Assembly (NCBI RefSeq): GCF_029989365.1
Contig: NZ_JAPRAQ010000001.1
Span: 806,001 to 870,000, forward strand
DNA: 64,000 nucleotides
Reading direction: 5' to 3'
Origin: Bradyrhizobium sp. Arg816
GTDB lineage: Bacteria > Pseudomonadota > Alphaproteobacteria > Rhizobiales > Xanthobacteraceae
Shown here: in pieces, positions 55,929 through 64,000 of the stretch
Layout of the letters: each line of letters opens with the position of its first letter
Numbering within the stretch: position 1 is the first letter of the stretch
Notes under the pieces: generated by a model
What the model saw: the letters and a program-made list of their open reading frames with translations, nothing else
The model's database searches: none
What the model was told of the DNA's origin: nothing
Made by a program: the position numbers and the translations under genes

Positions 55929-55988
55929 AGCCCGGCGCATCACCACGGCGACGACAGGCGTCGCCGTGCCGGATGGATGCGCCGGGCT
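55929..55988. terminator. Strong nested palindrome, probable bidirectional terminator
   Basis: Outer arms AGCCCGGCGCATC and GATGCGCCGGGCT (13 bp, perfect) enclose an inner perfect stem CACGGCGACG/CGTCGCCGTG with loop ACAGG. It begins inside the ligase stop region and lies between the ligase gene and the convergent prophage lysis genes. Confidence 0.75.
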
Positions 55989-56086
55989 CGACCGCCGGCC
56001 AATGGGGACATCAGGCGCGGGCGGCTATTCGTCCGGGAGGCGAACGCGGACGAATTCTAGCTGGCGGGATTCTCCCGGCGCAGATC

Positions 56087-56218
56087 TCATGACTTGCGCA
56101 GCTCCGCGACCGCCCACGCGATCGCCAGGCACAGCGTCACGCCGAGGCCGGCGGTCAGCACGTCGCGCAGCTCGCCGCGAATGGCAGCGGCGTCGACCAT
56201 GATCTGCGACAGCTTCAT
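56087..56218 (-). CDS. Small prophage membrane protein (holin-like)
   Basis: A 43-residue protein with one hydrophobic segment (LTAGLGVTLCLAIAWAVAEL) and a short basic end. Its ATG overlaps the stop of the preceding gene by four bases (ATGA). Position at the end of the lysis module and its size suggest a holin or antiholin-type role, but a single helix is not proof. Confidence 0.6.
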   Translation of the reverse strand: MKLSQIMVDAAAIRGELRDVLTAGLGVTLCLAIAWAVAELRKS

Positions 56219-56586
56219 TTCAGCGTCACCGAAAGGTAGTGCGAGGCGACCCACAGCACGGCCGCGCCGCCGCCGCCGGTCGCGACCCAATAGATCCAGC
56301 GGCCGGCCTTGGCGGCGCCGGCGATCTGCTGCCGGGCTTCGGAGACGCCGTTGACGATCGGCTTCATGATCGCGATGTCGGAAATCGCCTTCTCGATCAG
56401 CCCCTCGAGCCGGCGCAGATCGCCGACGAAGGCGTCGATCTTCTGATGCAGGTCGCGCCGGCCGAGCGAGGCCTTCTCGTCCTGGTCGCGCCATTGCCGC
56501 GTCAGCGTATCGACCGAGGCAACGAGGCCGCCGATCGTTTGCGCCATCTTCAAAAGCGCGGCTTGTGTTGATTCGGCTTCCGTCAC
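56215..56586 (-). CDS. Prophage coiled-coil membrane protein (XhlA/DUF1515-like)
   Basis: A 123-residue protein: a helical coiled-coil of about 80 residues (MAQTIGGLVASVDTLTRQW, DLHQKIDAFVGDLRRLEGLI) followed by one C-terminal transmembrane helix (IYWVATGGGGAAVLWVA). The topology matches haemolysin XhlA-type or DUF1515 phage proteins. It is coupled by ATGA overlaps on both sides to the lysis genes. Confidence 0.72.
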   Translation of the reverse strand: MTEAESTQAALLKMAQTIGGLVASVDTLTRQWRDQDEKASLGRRDLHQKIDAFVGDLRRLEGLIEKAISDIAIMKPIVNGVSEARQQIAGAAKAGRWIYWVATGGGGAAVLWVASHYLSVTLK

Positions 56587-56894
56587 TTCGCCCCCTCGCC
56601 GTAGCTTTGCCGCACGCCGTCGTACCAGGCCCGCCCCTGCGCGAGCCGGTCGTTTGCTTCCTTCAGCGCATCGCGCGTGCGCGCCAGGCGCTCGCGCGCA
56701 TCGCTATTGAGGCTTGCGGAGGGATCGCGCACGGGTGCGAAGATCTGCGCCGACGCCGCCGGCAGATCCCGCCGGAGCGGCGCAGGCAGCGGATTTGATG
56801 CGCATCCCGCGCAGATCATCGCAAGTGAGACCGCAAGCATTCGGCTTGCCGGCCGCGGCCAGCGCCGCATTCCGTCTCTGTAGCTCGTCGACAT
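56583..56894 (-). CDS. Rz1-like outer-membrane spanin lipoprotein, nested in Rz
   Basis: In a different frame from the Rz-like gene, a reading frame runs through 56583. Its N-terminal part reads MLAVSLAMICAGCASNPLPA, a signal peptide with a lipobox-type Cys (residue 31 from Met55 of the open frame), followed by a Pro/Ala-rich then helical C-terminus. An embedded or overlapping small lipoprotein is the classical Rz1 arrangement. The precise start is uncertain (56894 or 56870). It overlaps the next gene by four bases. Confidence 0.7.
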   Translation of the reverse strand: MSTSYRDGMRRWPRPASRMLAVSLAMICAGCASNPLPAPLRRDLPAASAQIFAPVRDPSASLNSDARERLARTRDALKEANDRLAQGRAWYDGVRQSYGEGAK

Positions 56895-57213
56895 AGGCAT
56901 CGGTCCCCGCCTTTTCCTGCTCTGCCTTTTGCTCGATCGCCCCCGCCCGCAACGCGGCGTCGCCGGCTGCGCGATTGGCCTCGAGCAAATCCTTGCGCGC
57001 CGCCGCGAGCTGCGCGTCGAGCGCCTTCTCGCGCCAGGCGCCGTCCGCGGCCGCATAGCCCGCGTTGTAGAGATGCACGCCGGCGGCCGTGGCGCTGGCG
57101 CCGATGATCAGCGCGAGAGCGCCGGCGAGCGCTGCGCCGGCCCAGAACGGCGACAGCTTGACGCCGGCAAGCCCGGCGAGCCGCACGATCGCGGCGATGA
57201 TGGCGCCGCTCAT
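56704..57213 (-). CDS. Rz-like inner-membrane spanin
   Basis: A 169-residue protein with one N-terminal transmembrane segment (PFWAGAALAGALALIIGASA) and a long helical periplasmic part (WREKALDAQLAAARKDLLEA, then AIEQKAEQEKAGTDAYVDEL). This is the i-spanin form, which works with Rz1 to disrupt the outer membrane. It overlaps the lysozyme gene stop by four bases. Confidence 0.78.
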   Translation of the reverse strand: MSGAIIAAIVRLAGLAGVKLSPFWAGAALAGALALIIGASATAAGVHLYNAGYAAADGAWREKALDAQLAAARKDLLEANRAAGDAALRAGAIEQKAEQEKAGTDAYVDELQRRNAALAAAGKPNACGLTCDDLRGMRIKSAACAAPAGSAGGVGADLRTRARSLRKPQ

Positions 57214-58448
57214 GTGTTCTTGCCCGCGCGGTAGTCGGCGACGCGCTTGGTCTCGACCTTGTGCGCGACGAACCAGATCAGCACGCCGAGGCCGCCGACG
57301 AGCGCGAGCACGACGACAGCCGCGAGCAGCCAGGCGATCGCCGCCGGCGGGATGCCGAGGCCGCCGACCGCGTCCTTGGCGCCGGAGAAAGCCGTCGCCT
57401 TGTCGGTGATCCAGGCGAGCAGGCCGGTGACGCCGAGCGTCGAGGAACTGCCGAACAGCTTGCCGGCCCAGCCCTTGACCTGGTCGGTGATGGCGATCGT
57501 CTCCGAGCCCTGCTCGCGCAGATCCTTCGCCGTCGCACTGCCGCGGATCTCCGAGACCTGCCGCGGCTCGGCCCGCGCCATCGCGGCGAGCAGATCGTCG
57601 TCAATGCCGGGGATGAGCGGCAGATCGTGCTCATGCCGGAACGCGAGAATGGCCGCCTCGGTCCGCCCCTTCGGCACCAGCTGACCGTCGACGGCGCCGG
57701 TGTCGTAATAACCAAGCTCGCGCAACCGCGTCTGGACCTGGACGACCAGGTCAGGGTCCGGCGCCGGCGGCGTCACCTCGAGTCTTGCGTGCTGCTCCGG
57801 ATGACGTTCGGCGAGCCCGCGCTCGAACAGCACAGCCTCATGCTCGCGCCGCTTGTAGACACCGTTGGTCGGCGACCACAGCCGTTTCATCGAGCGGATC
57901 AGGCCAGGAATGCGCGCGAGATCGCCGCTCGCCACGCAGGCGCGGATCTCGCGCATCTCGGCATAGCGCGCCCCGGCCTTGACGAAACCCGCTGCATCGC
58001 GGTTCTGCGCGATCGAGAACAGCACGCCCCGGCAGTCCGGACTGAGCCGGTCCGCGCCGGGGCAGTAGTGATCCAGGATGCCGAGATAACGCGGCAGGTC
58101 ATGATTGCTGAAGACATCGAGCGCGACGTCCCAGGGGATGTCGACCTGCCCCTGCGTCTGGCGCGAATAGGCCCTCGCCGCCTCGCCGCGCACGCCGGAC
58201 GCAGCCAGCATGATCCGGAGCATGCCGGCATCGACCTTGTCGGCCCAATCGGCCCGGATCTGCGCCTTGGTCTGCGTACCGAAATCGTAGCCGATGCCGC
58301 CGGTCGGGCCGGATTGCTGGCCCGGATATTCCAGCACGTGGCGGTACTTCTTTTCGTACCATTCCCGGCTCGTCACCTCCTCGGCGACGACGAGATCGAA
58401 CGCGGCACGCGAAATGCCATGCAGGTCGAGCATGTTGATGGACTCCAA
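57210..58448 (-). CDS. Prophage lysozyme-type endolysin with a peptidoglycan-binding domain
   Basis: A 412-residue protein. Residues about 15-160 form a phage-lysozyme domain: a candidate catalytic Glu in LVVAEEVTSREW (Glu23 or Glu24) and the GGIGYDFGTQT segment typical of T4-type muramidases. A peptidoglycan-binding helical module follows near residues 225-290 (VQTRLRELGYYDTGAVDGQL). The C-terminus has a transmembrane segment (IAWLLAAVVVLALVGGLGVL), which is unusual for an endolysin and suggests membrane tethering or a pore-assisted release. The start could be Met6. Confidence 0.85.
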   Translation of the reverse strand: MESINMLDLHGISRAAFDLVVAEEVTSREWYEKKYRHVLEYPGQQSGPTGGIGYDFGTQTKAQIRADWADKVDAGMLRIMLAASGVRGEAARAYSRQTQGQVDIPWDVALDVFSNHDLPRYLGILDHYCPGADRLSPDCRGVLFSIAQNRDAAGFVKAGARYAEMREIRACVASGDLARIPGLIRSMKRLWSPTNGVYKRREHEAVLFERGLAERHPEQHARLEVTPPAPDPDLVVQVQTRLRELGYYDTGAVDGQLVPKGRTEAAILAFRHEHDLPLIPGIDDDLLAAMARAEPRQVSEIRGSATAKDLREQGSETIAITDQVKGWAGKLFGSSSTLGVTGLLAWITDKATAFSGAKDAVGGLGIPPAAIAWLLAAVVVLALVGGLGVLIWFVAHKVETKRVADYRAGKNT

Positions 58449-58536
58449 GAGGATTTCGATGAGAAGGACGCGGGTGACGCTTAGGGGCGCAGCGGCGCGT
58501 TAACCAATCGGCGGGGCAGCTCTACCGAGGGTGGAG

Positions 58537-58553
58537 AGTGCGTATAACGCACT
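58537..58553. promoter_or_regulatory. Palindrome upstream of two small prophage genes
   Basis: AGTGCG-TATAA-CGCACT, six-base arms around TATAA. It lies between the divergent endolysin gene and small plus-strand genes, where a phage promoter or operator would be expected. Confidence 0.45.
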
Positions 58554-58589
58554 TGCTCGGATGGGTTGTGGCGGGCTAGGTTCGCGCTC

Positions 58590-58709
58590 ATGGAAAACAT
58601 CCTCGGCGCCGCAGTCTTGATCGGAATTCTCGTGGCCGTTTATCTGTGGGATTTGTTAAGCGAAACGGCCGATGGCACGAGCACGCATCTCTCAAGCGCG
58701 GCCTCGTGA
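58590..58709 (+). CDS. Small membrane peptide in the prophage (moron-like)
   Basis: A 39-residue frame: MENILGAAVLIGILVAVYLW, then a hydrophilic end rich in Ser and Thr. The stop overlaps the next ATG (TGATG). It is on the strand opposite the tail and lysis genes, as lysogenic-conversion genes often are. The ribosome binding site is weak, so confidence is limited. Confidence 0.5.
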   Translation: MENILGAAVLIGILVAVYLWDLLSETADGTSTHLSSAAS

Positions 58710-58795
58710 TGCGCCGCCGCTTGCCGGACGGCACCTGGCAATATCGCGAGCTAACCGACGAAGAGGATTTGGAGCGCCAAGGCTATCAGCCTTAG
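58709..58795 (+). CDS. 28-residue basic/acidic peptide
   Basis: MRRRLPDGTWQYRELTDEED leads to LERQGYQP. The ATG overlaps the preceding stop. The RRxLPDGTWQYRELT pattern is reminiscent of small bradyrhizobial proteins ending in WxYR motifs. It runs into the 3' end of the tail-spike gene by four bases on the other strand. Confidence 0.5.
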   Translation: MRRRLPDGTWQYRELTDEEDLERQGYQP

Positions 58796-61569
58796 TCGCA
58801 GATAGCCGTCCAGTGCATGGACAAGGCGTCGCTCGCCCCGGCGACACTCAGACTTGCAGACCACCTAAATCCGTTCAAACCGATGTGATCTGCGAGTGCC
58901 GTAACATCCGCGGCCGCGCCAAGATCTCGGACTTTCCCCGATGCACCAGTCCCCGGAGAATAGGCCGTGACGATCGGCGTTGCGCGCTTGGACTCCTTAA
59001 AGCGAGCCGTGCCGCCCATTTGTGCGATCGTCGCCGACGACATAGTGAGCAGCAGAATTTCCTCGCCAACCTGGCTCACAGAACCGGGCGCCACGCCATA
59101 ATCGTAACTGGTCTCAATGTAGCGCCGCGCGTCCCGAAGTTCGTCCACATCCGGCCTCTGAATCATTCCCCAGTGATCCTGCGGCGGGAGATACAGACCC
59201 GGCACAGCAACGATACCCGAGAACGTGATGGCATTGCTGAGCGTGGCGCCGAGGTTCGTCTGATCAGACGCAGAAGTGCCGGCCGCGCTCGTTAGCCAGG
59301 TGTCAGCGGTCAGCCCATTGAAGCTCGACCCATTCGCCAGCACGAACGTCACGCTCATCCCGGTCGTGGTGTCGTTGGCCCATGTGCCGTCAGGACAGCC
59401 GGGGAAGCGCAGCGGAATAAACGTGTCAGTATTTGCCGCGATAGAATACCGCCTGACGAAAGTGCGATCCGCGCCAGTGTTCCGCACGCACACATAACCA
59501 ACGAACGCGACGTTTGAATTCACAAAGAAGCCGAGCGAGAACTGACGCGCCACGTTTGTGCCCATGCCGAGACACTTGATCCGGCTGCCTTCGACGGTCT
59601 GCACGATCGACATAAAATCGGTCGAAGCCAGCGAGCCCTTTGCGGTCGTGATAACTGCCTTGAGACCAAACGGGATGTCCGGCCGCGTCGAGAACGGCGA
59701 GGCTACGCGCTGCCCATTCGCCGCCGGGCCAGTAATGAAGCCTTTCCAACCGTCTGTGAGACGCGCGCCACCGGCAGAAAAAGCAACGGCCGCCCCCGCA
59801 TTGAGCTGGTCAATACTTTGGAAACCATTGCGCACAAGGCTGCCATTGCGTGCGAGAGCGTCAAGAGCAGAGGCCGGCACGCTCGTTTTTTTGGCGCCGC
59901 TGTAGAACTCCTGCCCCATCATTTGGCCAAGGGCGTAGTAGCCCGCCGCGGTCATGTGTCCGGGCAGCGCAGGATCCCAATAGGTCGCGCCTGGGAACGT
60001 TGATGGATCAACAAATTTGCGCAGCTCGCTGTCAGTCTGATCGGCGCAATAGCGCAAGAGATCGTTGAACCGATCATAGGCCGGAAAACCGCCGCCGTTA
60101 TCGGCGTTGGAGCCAAGCCCAACGATCATGACCGGCGTAGCGCGAGGGAACCATGATTGCGCCTTGAACTGATTCATCACGGCTTCAAATGTCGTCTGGT
60201 AATTGTACTCGGTCGCACCGCCCTGGTCAGCGTTGCCCTGCCACCACAACAGAGCATCGATCGTGCTCACGCCGATCGCAGTCAGCGCTGCGGTCACGTT
60301 GTTGGTGATGTTCGTCCACATGCCCGGCGATGTTGCGCCGCTGATCCATTGCGCGATGGGGATGCCACTGATCGCAACGTTTATTAGATAAACTTTTCGC
60401 AGCGGATTGGCCTTGGCGACTTCCGAGGCGTGCTTGCGCGGTGCACTGACCGACGAACCGCTTGGCGCAACAAAGGCTGTTCCGGTGTGGCCGTCGACAC
60501 CATCATAATTCCATTCAAACAGATTGCCGGCCGGCGTCCACGCGAAAGTTGGATCGCGGACGAAGTTAGATTGCCCCGTCGTCAAAATAACGATTGGATC
60601 GGTGGACAAGTTGAGACGGGCCGCGGACTTGTTGGCCAGGTCAGACAGGTTGTTGGCAGCAAGCATATCGCCGGTGCCGGCGCCGCTCGCGCCAGGCTCA
60701 CCCGCGACATTGAAATTCCAAGCCGTGCCTGTACCGGTGCCGCTGACCTTGTCAGCGTTGATGGTCAAGGACGTGCCGCCATAGGTCGCCACGCCTTCAA
60801 GCCAACCCGTCGCACCCGCCGTTGCCGTTGCGCGAACGCGTGCGCCAGTCAGATAGGCTAGCCCCGCCTGAGTCGTGAATGGCTTGGAGCCCGCGCCAAT
60901 AGCGAGCGACGTTGTGGACGTGCCGCCATAGCCTGCGCCGGTCGGCCCCGCGCCGCCCGTCGCGCCCGGATCACCCTTCGCGGCTAACACCTGCCAGTAA
61001 GTCGCATTCGGCGGCGTGTGATTGGTGTGGTCGAGCACGCACGCATAGCTAGACCCGCTCAACGTCACGACGTCGCCGACCGTGTACGCAGTCGCGCCGC
61101 TCCACGCCCCCTTGAGTTGGAACGCCTTATAGATGCCGAGATAGGCCCAAACCCCGGCCGACTTCACCCACGTCTTGCCGGTGGTCGGCTGGAATGCATA
61201 CTGGCCGTCGTCGCCGAGCGACGGATCCGGCACGGTCTCGTCGATGTCGACGAACACGAAATAGCCGGACGTATTGAACGCGGCGACGAGCTTATTGACC
61301 GTTGCCAATGACTCGGAGCCCGCGAAGCGCTGCGGCGAGACCTGCCAAATCTTGTATGCGACGCCGACCAGCGCCCCACCGCCCCAGGGCGGAATGACAA
61401 GGTGTGTCGTATCCGTTTTATCGGAAATGACCGACTGGAAATTGCCGATTTGCAAGATATCGCCGGGCCGCGCATTTTCGTCCGACCAGATCGGGCCGAT
61501 GCCCGTGACGATCGTACCGCCGGCCGCCACGGAAACCGTGCCGGTCGAATAGCTGCCAAGCGCAGTCAT
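58792..61569 (-). CDS. Prophage tail spike/fibre with SGNH esterase domain
   Basis: A 925-residue virion protein. The N-terminus (first about 300 residues) is Gly/Thr-rich with KTWVKSAGVWAYLGIY-type and collagen-like GDPGATGGAGPTGAGYGG segments, typical of tail fibres. Residues about 345-565 hold a sialate-O-acetylesterase-like SGNH domain: ILTTGQSN (block I), LLWWQGNADQGG (block III), LPGHMTAAGYY (block V). The C-terminal third is beta-rich and probably binds the host surface. The esterase could deacetylate polysaccharide capsules or LPS. Confidence 0.85.
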   Translation of the reverse strand: MTALGSYSTGTVSVAAGGTIVTGIGPIWSDENARPGDILQIGNFQSVISDKTDTTHLVIPPWGGGALVGVAYKIWQVSPQRFAGSESLATVNKLVAAFNTSGYFVFVDIDETVPDPSLGDDGQYAFQPTTGKTWVKSAGVWAYLGIYKAFQLKGAWSGATAYTVGDVVTLSGSSYACVLDHTNHTPPNATYWQVLAAKGDPGATGGAGPTGAGYGGTSTTSLAIGAGSKPFTTQAGLAYLTGARVRATATAGATGWLEGVATYGGTSLTINADKVSGTGTGTAWNFNVAGEPGASGAGTGDMLAANNLSDLANKSAARLNLSTDPIVILTTGQSNFVRDPTFAWTPAGNLFEWNYDGVDGHTGTAFVAPSGSSVSAPRKHASEVAKANPLRKVYLINVAISGIPIAQWISGATSPGMWTNITNNVTAALTAIGVSTIDALLWWQGNADQGGATEYNYQTTFEAVMNQFKAQSWFPRATPVMIVGLGSNADNGGGFPAYDRFNDLLRYCADQTDSELRKFVDPSTFPGATYWDPALPGHMTAAGYYALGQMMGQEFYSGAKKTSVPASALDALARNGSLVRNGFQSIDQLNAGAAVAFSAGGARLTDGWKGFITGPAANGQRVASPFSTRPDIPFGLKAVITTAKGSLASTDFMSIVQTVEGSRIKCLGMGTNVARQFSLGFFVNSNVAFVGYVCVRNTGADRTFVRRYSIAANTDTFIPLRFPGCPDGTWANDTTTGMSVTFVLANGSSFNGLTADTWLTSAAGTSASDQTNLGATLSNAITFSGIVAVPGLYLPPQDHWGMIQRPDVDELRDARRYIETSYDYGVAPGSVSQVGEEILLLTMSSATIAQMGGTARFKESKRATPIVTAYSPGTGASGKVRDLGAAADVTALADHIGLNGFRWSASLSVAGASDALSMHWTAICD

Positions 61570-61603
61570 CGCTTCACCATTTCGAGAGTTGGAAGTTTAG
61601 TCG

Positions 61604-62050
61604 TCAGACGCCTGGCGCGGACAGCCGCGATCGCAGCCATCCGAAAACGTCGGCACCATCGGGACGCGGGGGAATGGCCGCGAGCACGTCCGCCGGCGTG
61701 GCGCGCCCCTTGGACGAGTCCCGCAACGCCCTGCGATAGTCGATCCACGCGGCGCGCGACGCATCTGAGATCGGAAAGTCGAGCAAGACAAACCTGTCGG
61801 TGTCGGCGAGCTCGCGGCGCACGGCGACCACGACATCGATCATCCCGTCAGGCTCAGGATCCGGCTCTGTCTTTGCCACGATCGCCAGCGTGACAGGATC
61901 GATCATCTGCGTCCGCGCATCGATCGACTGATTGTCGACGATCAGCACCTTGCAGCCTTCAAAATGGCTGGTCTCGAAACCATCCCCGTGATCTGCCCCG
62001 TAGCCGTAGGACATGATTTGGCCGGTGGTCTCGTCGTAGTGAATGTTCAT
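61604..62050 (-). CDS. Prophage tail-fibre assembly or associated protein
   Basis: A 148-residue protein: MNIHYDETTGQIMSYGYGAD, RRELADTDRFVLLDFPISDA, then SRAAWIDYRRALRDSS, a DUF-type pattern common in tail-fibre assembly proteins. Its start overlaps the stop of the tail-tip gene by four bases. It precedes the spike gene by 34 bp, as chaperones often do. Confidence 0.75.
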   Translation of the reverse strand: MNIHYDETTGQIMSYGYGADHGDGFETSHFEGCKVLIVDNQSIDARTQMIDPVTLAIVAKTEPDPEPDGMIDVVVAVRRELADTDRFVLLDFPISDASRAAWIDYRRALRDSSKGRATPADVLAAIPPRPDGADVFGWLRSRLSAPGV

Positions 62051-64000
62051 CGCTTCGCCGCCTGCGCTGAAATGGTGCTGCCTGCCGTGATGGCCGTGTT
62101 CACGCCTGCAGTGAACCGCGCAACAACTGGAATTGTTACAACGCCTCCGGTGCCTGTAAAATTGGGAGACACGCTCGACAGGATGAACGCGAACCCACCT
62201 GATCCAACGGACACACTATAGGAGTCGAGGATTGTTCCGTTGACGATCAGCTCAAAAGTACCTGTTTCAGTCGCAGGCCCACCGTTAGCCCACTTGGCAT
62301 TGAGAAACACGGATAGCGGGATCGTCTTTCCTGACAGACCGGTCGTGTCGACAGTCACATTGAAGCTGAAGTAGTTTTTTAATCCGCCCCCAAAGAGATT
62401 CGACGCCAGGGTTTGCGCGACTGGCACCGTCACCGCAAAGTCAGCGAGCTTAAGCGATTGAACCGACAGATTTTGGATCGCACCATTGGCTGCCGTGACC
62501 GAATCCGCCGCCAGCAGCACGGCCGTGATCTGGCCGGCCGCGATCATACGGGCGAAGATCGTACCATCGAGGTACATGTTCGCGCCGTTGATGCCGACGG
62601 CAGCAACGCCGTTGACGGTGCCGACCGTGAACACGGCTTTCGGCGCGTCGCCATTGTAGCCCGGCAACTGTATCTGGAACTTGTCGGCGACGATCGTGAA
62701 GGTCGAAAAGCCGGGTCCGCCGTTGAGCAGGTTGAACCCGCTCGCATAGCCATTGACGTTCAACGTCACGGCATATTGTGCCGCGGCATAGTCGTCGAGC
62801 GTCGCGATCGCGGTCGCGCTATTTTCGACAAACGCCGTCGTCGAGCCCCATGTCGCGGTTGCAGTGGTCGCAAACGACGCATAGGCCGCCTCAATCGTGA
62901 CGGCGACCAGGTCGACCCGCGCGATCTCAGCAAAGGCCGCGTCTGATCGCGCCGAGAGCTGCGAGCGCAGCTCCTGCTTGTCCAACGGCGCGCGCGCGGC
63001 GATGTCAGACGCAACAGACGCGATCGTGCTCAATGCTTCTTTGACCTCATCGCGTAGCGAGTCCTGAAGCGTCGTAATCTGGTACTTGATGCCCTCGATC
63101 AAAGACTCGAGCGCGACGGTGTTGTTTGCGATCGTGATCGTCGGCGCGGCAACATCGGCAGTCGCGTAAGGTCCGCGCAGCTTGCCCGGCGTGACGGCCT
63201 GGACGCGAACCCGCAGCGCGGCCAGCGTCACCACCTGGTCAAACCTGTTGTCCGCGCCTTCATACACCTGCGCCCAGGTCTCGCCGGCATCATAGGAGAT
63301 GTCGGCGACATAGAACTCGGCGCCGGCGGACGGAAACCAGCTCGCCGAAAGCTTCGGCTCGGCGATGCCCTGCCCGAAATTGGCATTGATGCCGACAATC
63401 AGCGGCACCTTGCTATCGGACGGAAACTGCGGCGACGGCAGCAGCGGCGGCGAACCGAGATCGGTCGTGTGCACGCGCTCGTCGTCGACGACCAGCGACA
63501 GGGTGCACAATTCACCATTCGGCACCCCGCCGAGCACGACGCAAAGCTTTGATTCGCTGACGCCGGTCCCAAGCTCGAACGATGGATATTCTCCGCCGTC
63601 CTCGCGCGCGAGCACAGCCGACAATGTGGTCGCCTGCGCCGTTTCCGCAGCCGACAGGCTCGTCGCATTCAACACGGTGAGCGAGGGATCGACGCCCTCG
63701 GTGCACAGCACCGGGCCGAACGATTGCCCGTTCGGCTGGCGCAGGCGGATGTAGAACGGCCCCGTATCCCACGCCGGCGCAGGGTCGAGGGTCAGGGTGC
63801 GGCCGACGACATCGACCACCGCGCCGCCATAGCCGTAATTTTGCGGCAGCTCGGACTGGACGCGCAGCACCTGGCCGAACGTGATCGCGCGCCCCTCATA
63901 CTCGACGCCGATCTGGACATTCTCGCGCCGATATATCGACTGAAGGTAATAGAACGCGCACTCGCGGAACGCCTGCTCCCGATTGACGATACCGTCGACG
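62047..64000 (-). CDS. Prophage tail-tip/host-specificity protein J-like (partial)
   Basis: The frame stays open to the window edge at 64000; codons upstream of 63870 read on as REQAFRECAFYYLQSIYRRE and GVEYEGRAITFGQVLRVQSE. The visible part is the C-terminal 650 residues of a TipJ/J-type tail-tip protein with fibronectin-type repeats (PKLSASWFPSAGAEFYVADI) and a long helical region (EALSTIASVASDIAARAPLD). It initiates tail assembly and host contact. The 5' end lies outside the window. Confidence 0.82.
   Translation of the reverse strand, partial: VDGIVNREQAFRECAFYYLQSIYRRENVQIGVEYEGRAITFGQVLRVQSELPQNYGYGGAVVDVVGRTLTLDPAPAWDTGPFYIRLRQPNGQSFGPVLCTEGVDPSLTVLNATSLSAAETAQATTLSAVLAREDGGEYPSFELGTGVSESKLCVVLGGVPNGELCTLSLVVDDERVHTTDLGSPPLLPSPQFPSDSKVPLIVGINANFGQGIAEPKLSASWFPSAGAEFYVADISYDAGETWAQVYEGADNRFDQVVTLAALRVRVQAVTPGKLRGPYATADVAAPTITIANNTVALESLIEGIKYQITTLQDSLRDEVKEALSTIASVASDIAARAPLDKQELRSQLSARSDAAFAEIARVDLVAVTIEAAYASFATTATATWGSTTAFVENSATAIATLDDYAAAQYAVTLNVNGYASGFNLLNGGPGFSTFTIVADKFQIQLPGYNGDAPKAVFTVGTVNGVAAVGINGANMYLDGTIFARMIAAGQITAVLLAADSVTAANGAIQNLSVQSLKLADFAVTVPVAQTLASNLFGGGLKNYFSFNVTVDTTGLSGKTIPLSVFLNAKWANGGPATETGTFELIVNGTILDSYSVSVGSGGFAFILSSVSPNFTGTGGVVTIPVVARFTAGVNTAITAGSTISAQAAKR

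Noticed and set aside
56087..64000. A gene-transfer-agent cluster instead of a prophage
   Set aside because: The lysis module with spanins, the SGNH tail spike and the nearby integrase fit a prophage. The head genes that would settle it are outside the window.

Overview
The window looks like a chromosomal segment from a Bradyrhizobium-type alphaproteobacterium (Hyphomicrobiales/Nitrobacteraceae). The evidence is high GC with strong third-position GC, the gene families present (TctABC/Bug transport, FdsGBACD formate dehydrogenase, many small proteins I recognise from bradyrhizobia), and several families of GC-rich palindromic intergenic repeats. All product calls come from reading the translated sequence. 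No database search was run.

Layout. 1-7 kb: adenine deaminase, a NYN-domain protein, a tctCBA tricarboxylate transporter and an IclR regulator. 7-27.4 kb: an oxalate catabolism region, interrupted by housekeeping and small genes (bioB, cspA, an HTH/DUF2975 pair, DUF2147, AHSA1, an Hsp70-like protein). The oxalate genes are an ADP-forming acyl-CoA ligase, a GntR/FCD regulator, oxc, frc, two OxlT-type MFS antiporters, a CBS-domain protein, a ketopantoate-reductase-like enzyme that may be an oxalyl-CoA reductase, and a FAH-family protein. 27.6-36.7 kb: a coiled-coil membrane protein with two 142-residue repeats, small secreted proteins, nitronate monooxygenase, a quinone-oxidoreductase-like MDR, a CDF metal transporter and a PAS histidine kinase. 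36.7-43.9 kb: a LysR gene divergent from fdsG-fdsB-fdsA-fdhD-fdsD. 43.8-48.3 kb: glnE and a histidine kinase.

From about 48.27 kb to the right edge the window is an integrated mobile region. It holds a tyrosine integrase, a DUF2806 protein, small and broken genes, a tRNA-Arg 3' fragment, a minimal ATP-dependent DNA ligase and then, on the minus strand, the end of a prophage: tail-tip protein (cut by the window edge), tail-fibre assembly protein, tail spike with an SGNH esterase domain, lysozyme, nested Rz/Rz1 spanins and two small membrane proteins. The left junction appears to cut a response-regulator gene: only its last nine codons remain, overlapping the start of its partner kinase.

How the genes work together. 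OxlT imports oxalate and exports formate. Frc and Oxc cycle oxalyl-CoA to formyl-CoA and formate. FdsGBACD oxidises formate to CO2 with NADH formation. The PanE-like enzyme could divert oxalyl-CoA to glyoxylate for carbon assimilation. A 17-bp element, consensus TGGCAT-N5-ATRCCA, occurs six times, in the control regions of the CoA ligase, the gntR-oxc unit, both oxlT genes, the CBS gene and an unannotated 45-codon gene. It defines a probable oxalate regulon of the GntR protein and is the most interesting result here.
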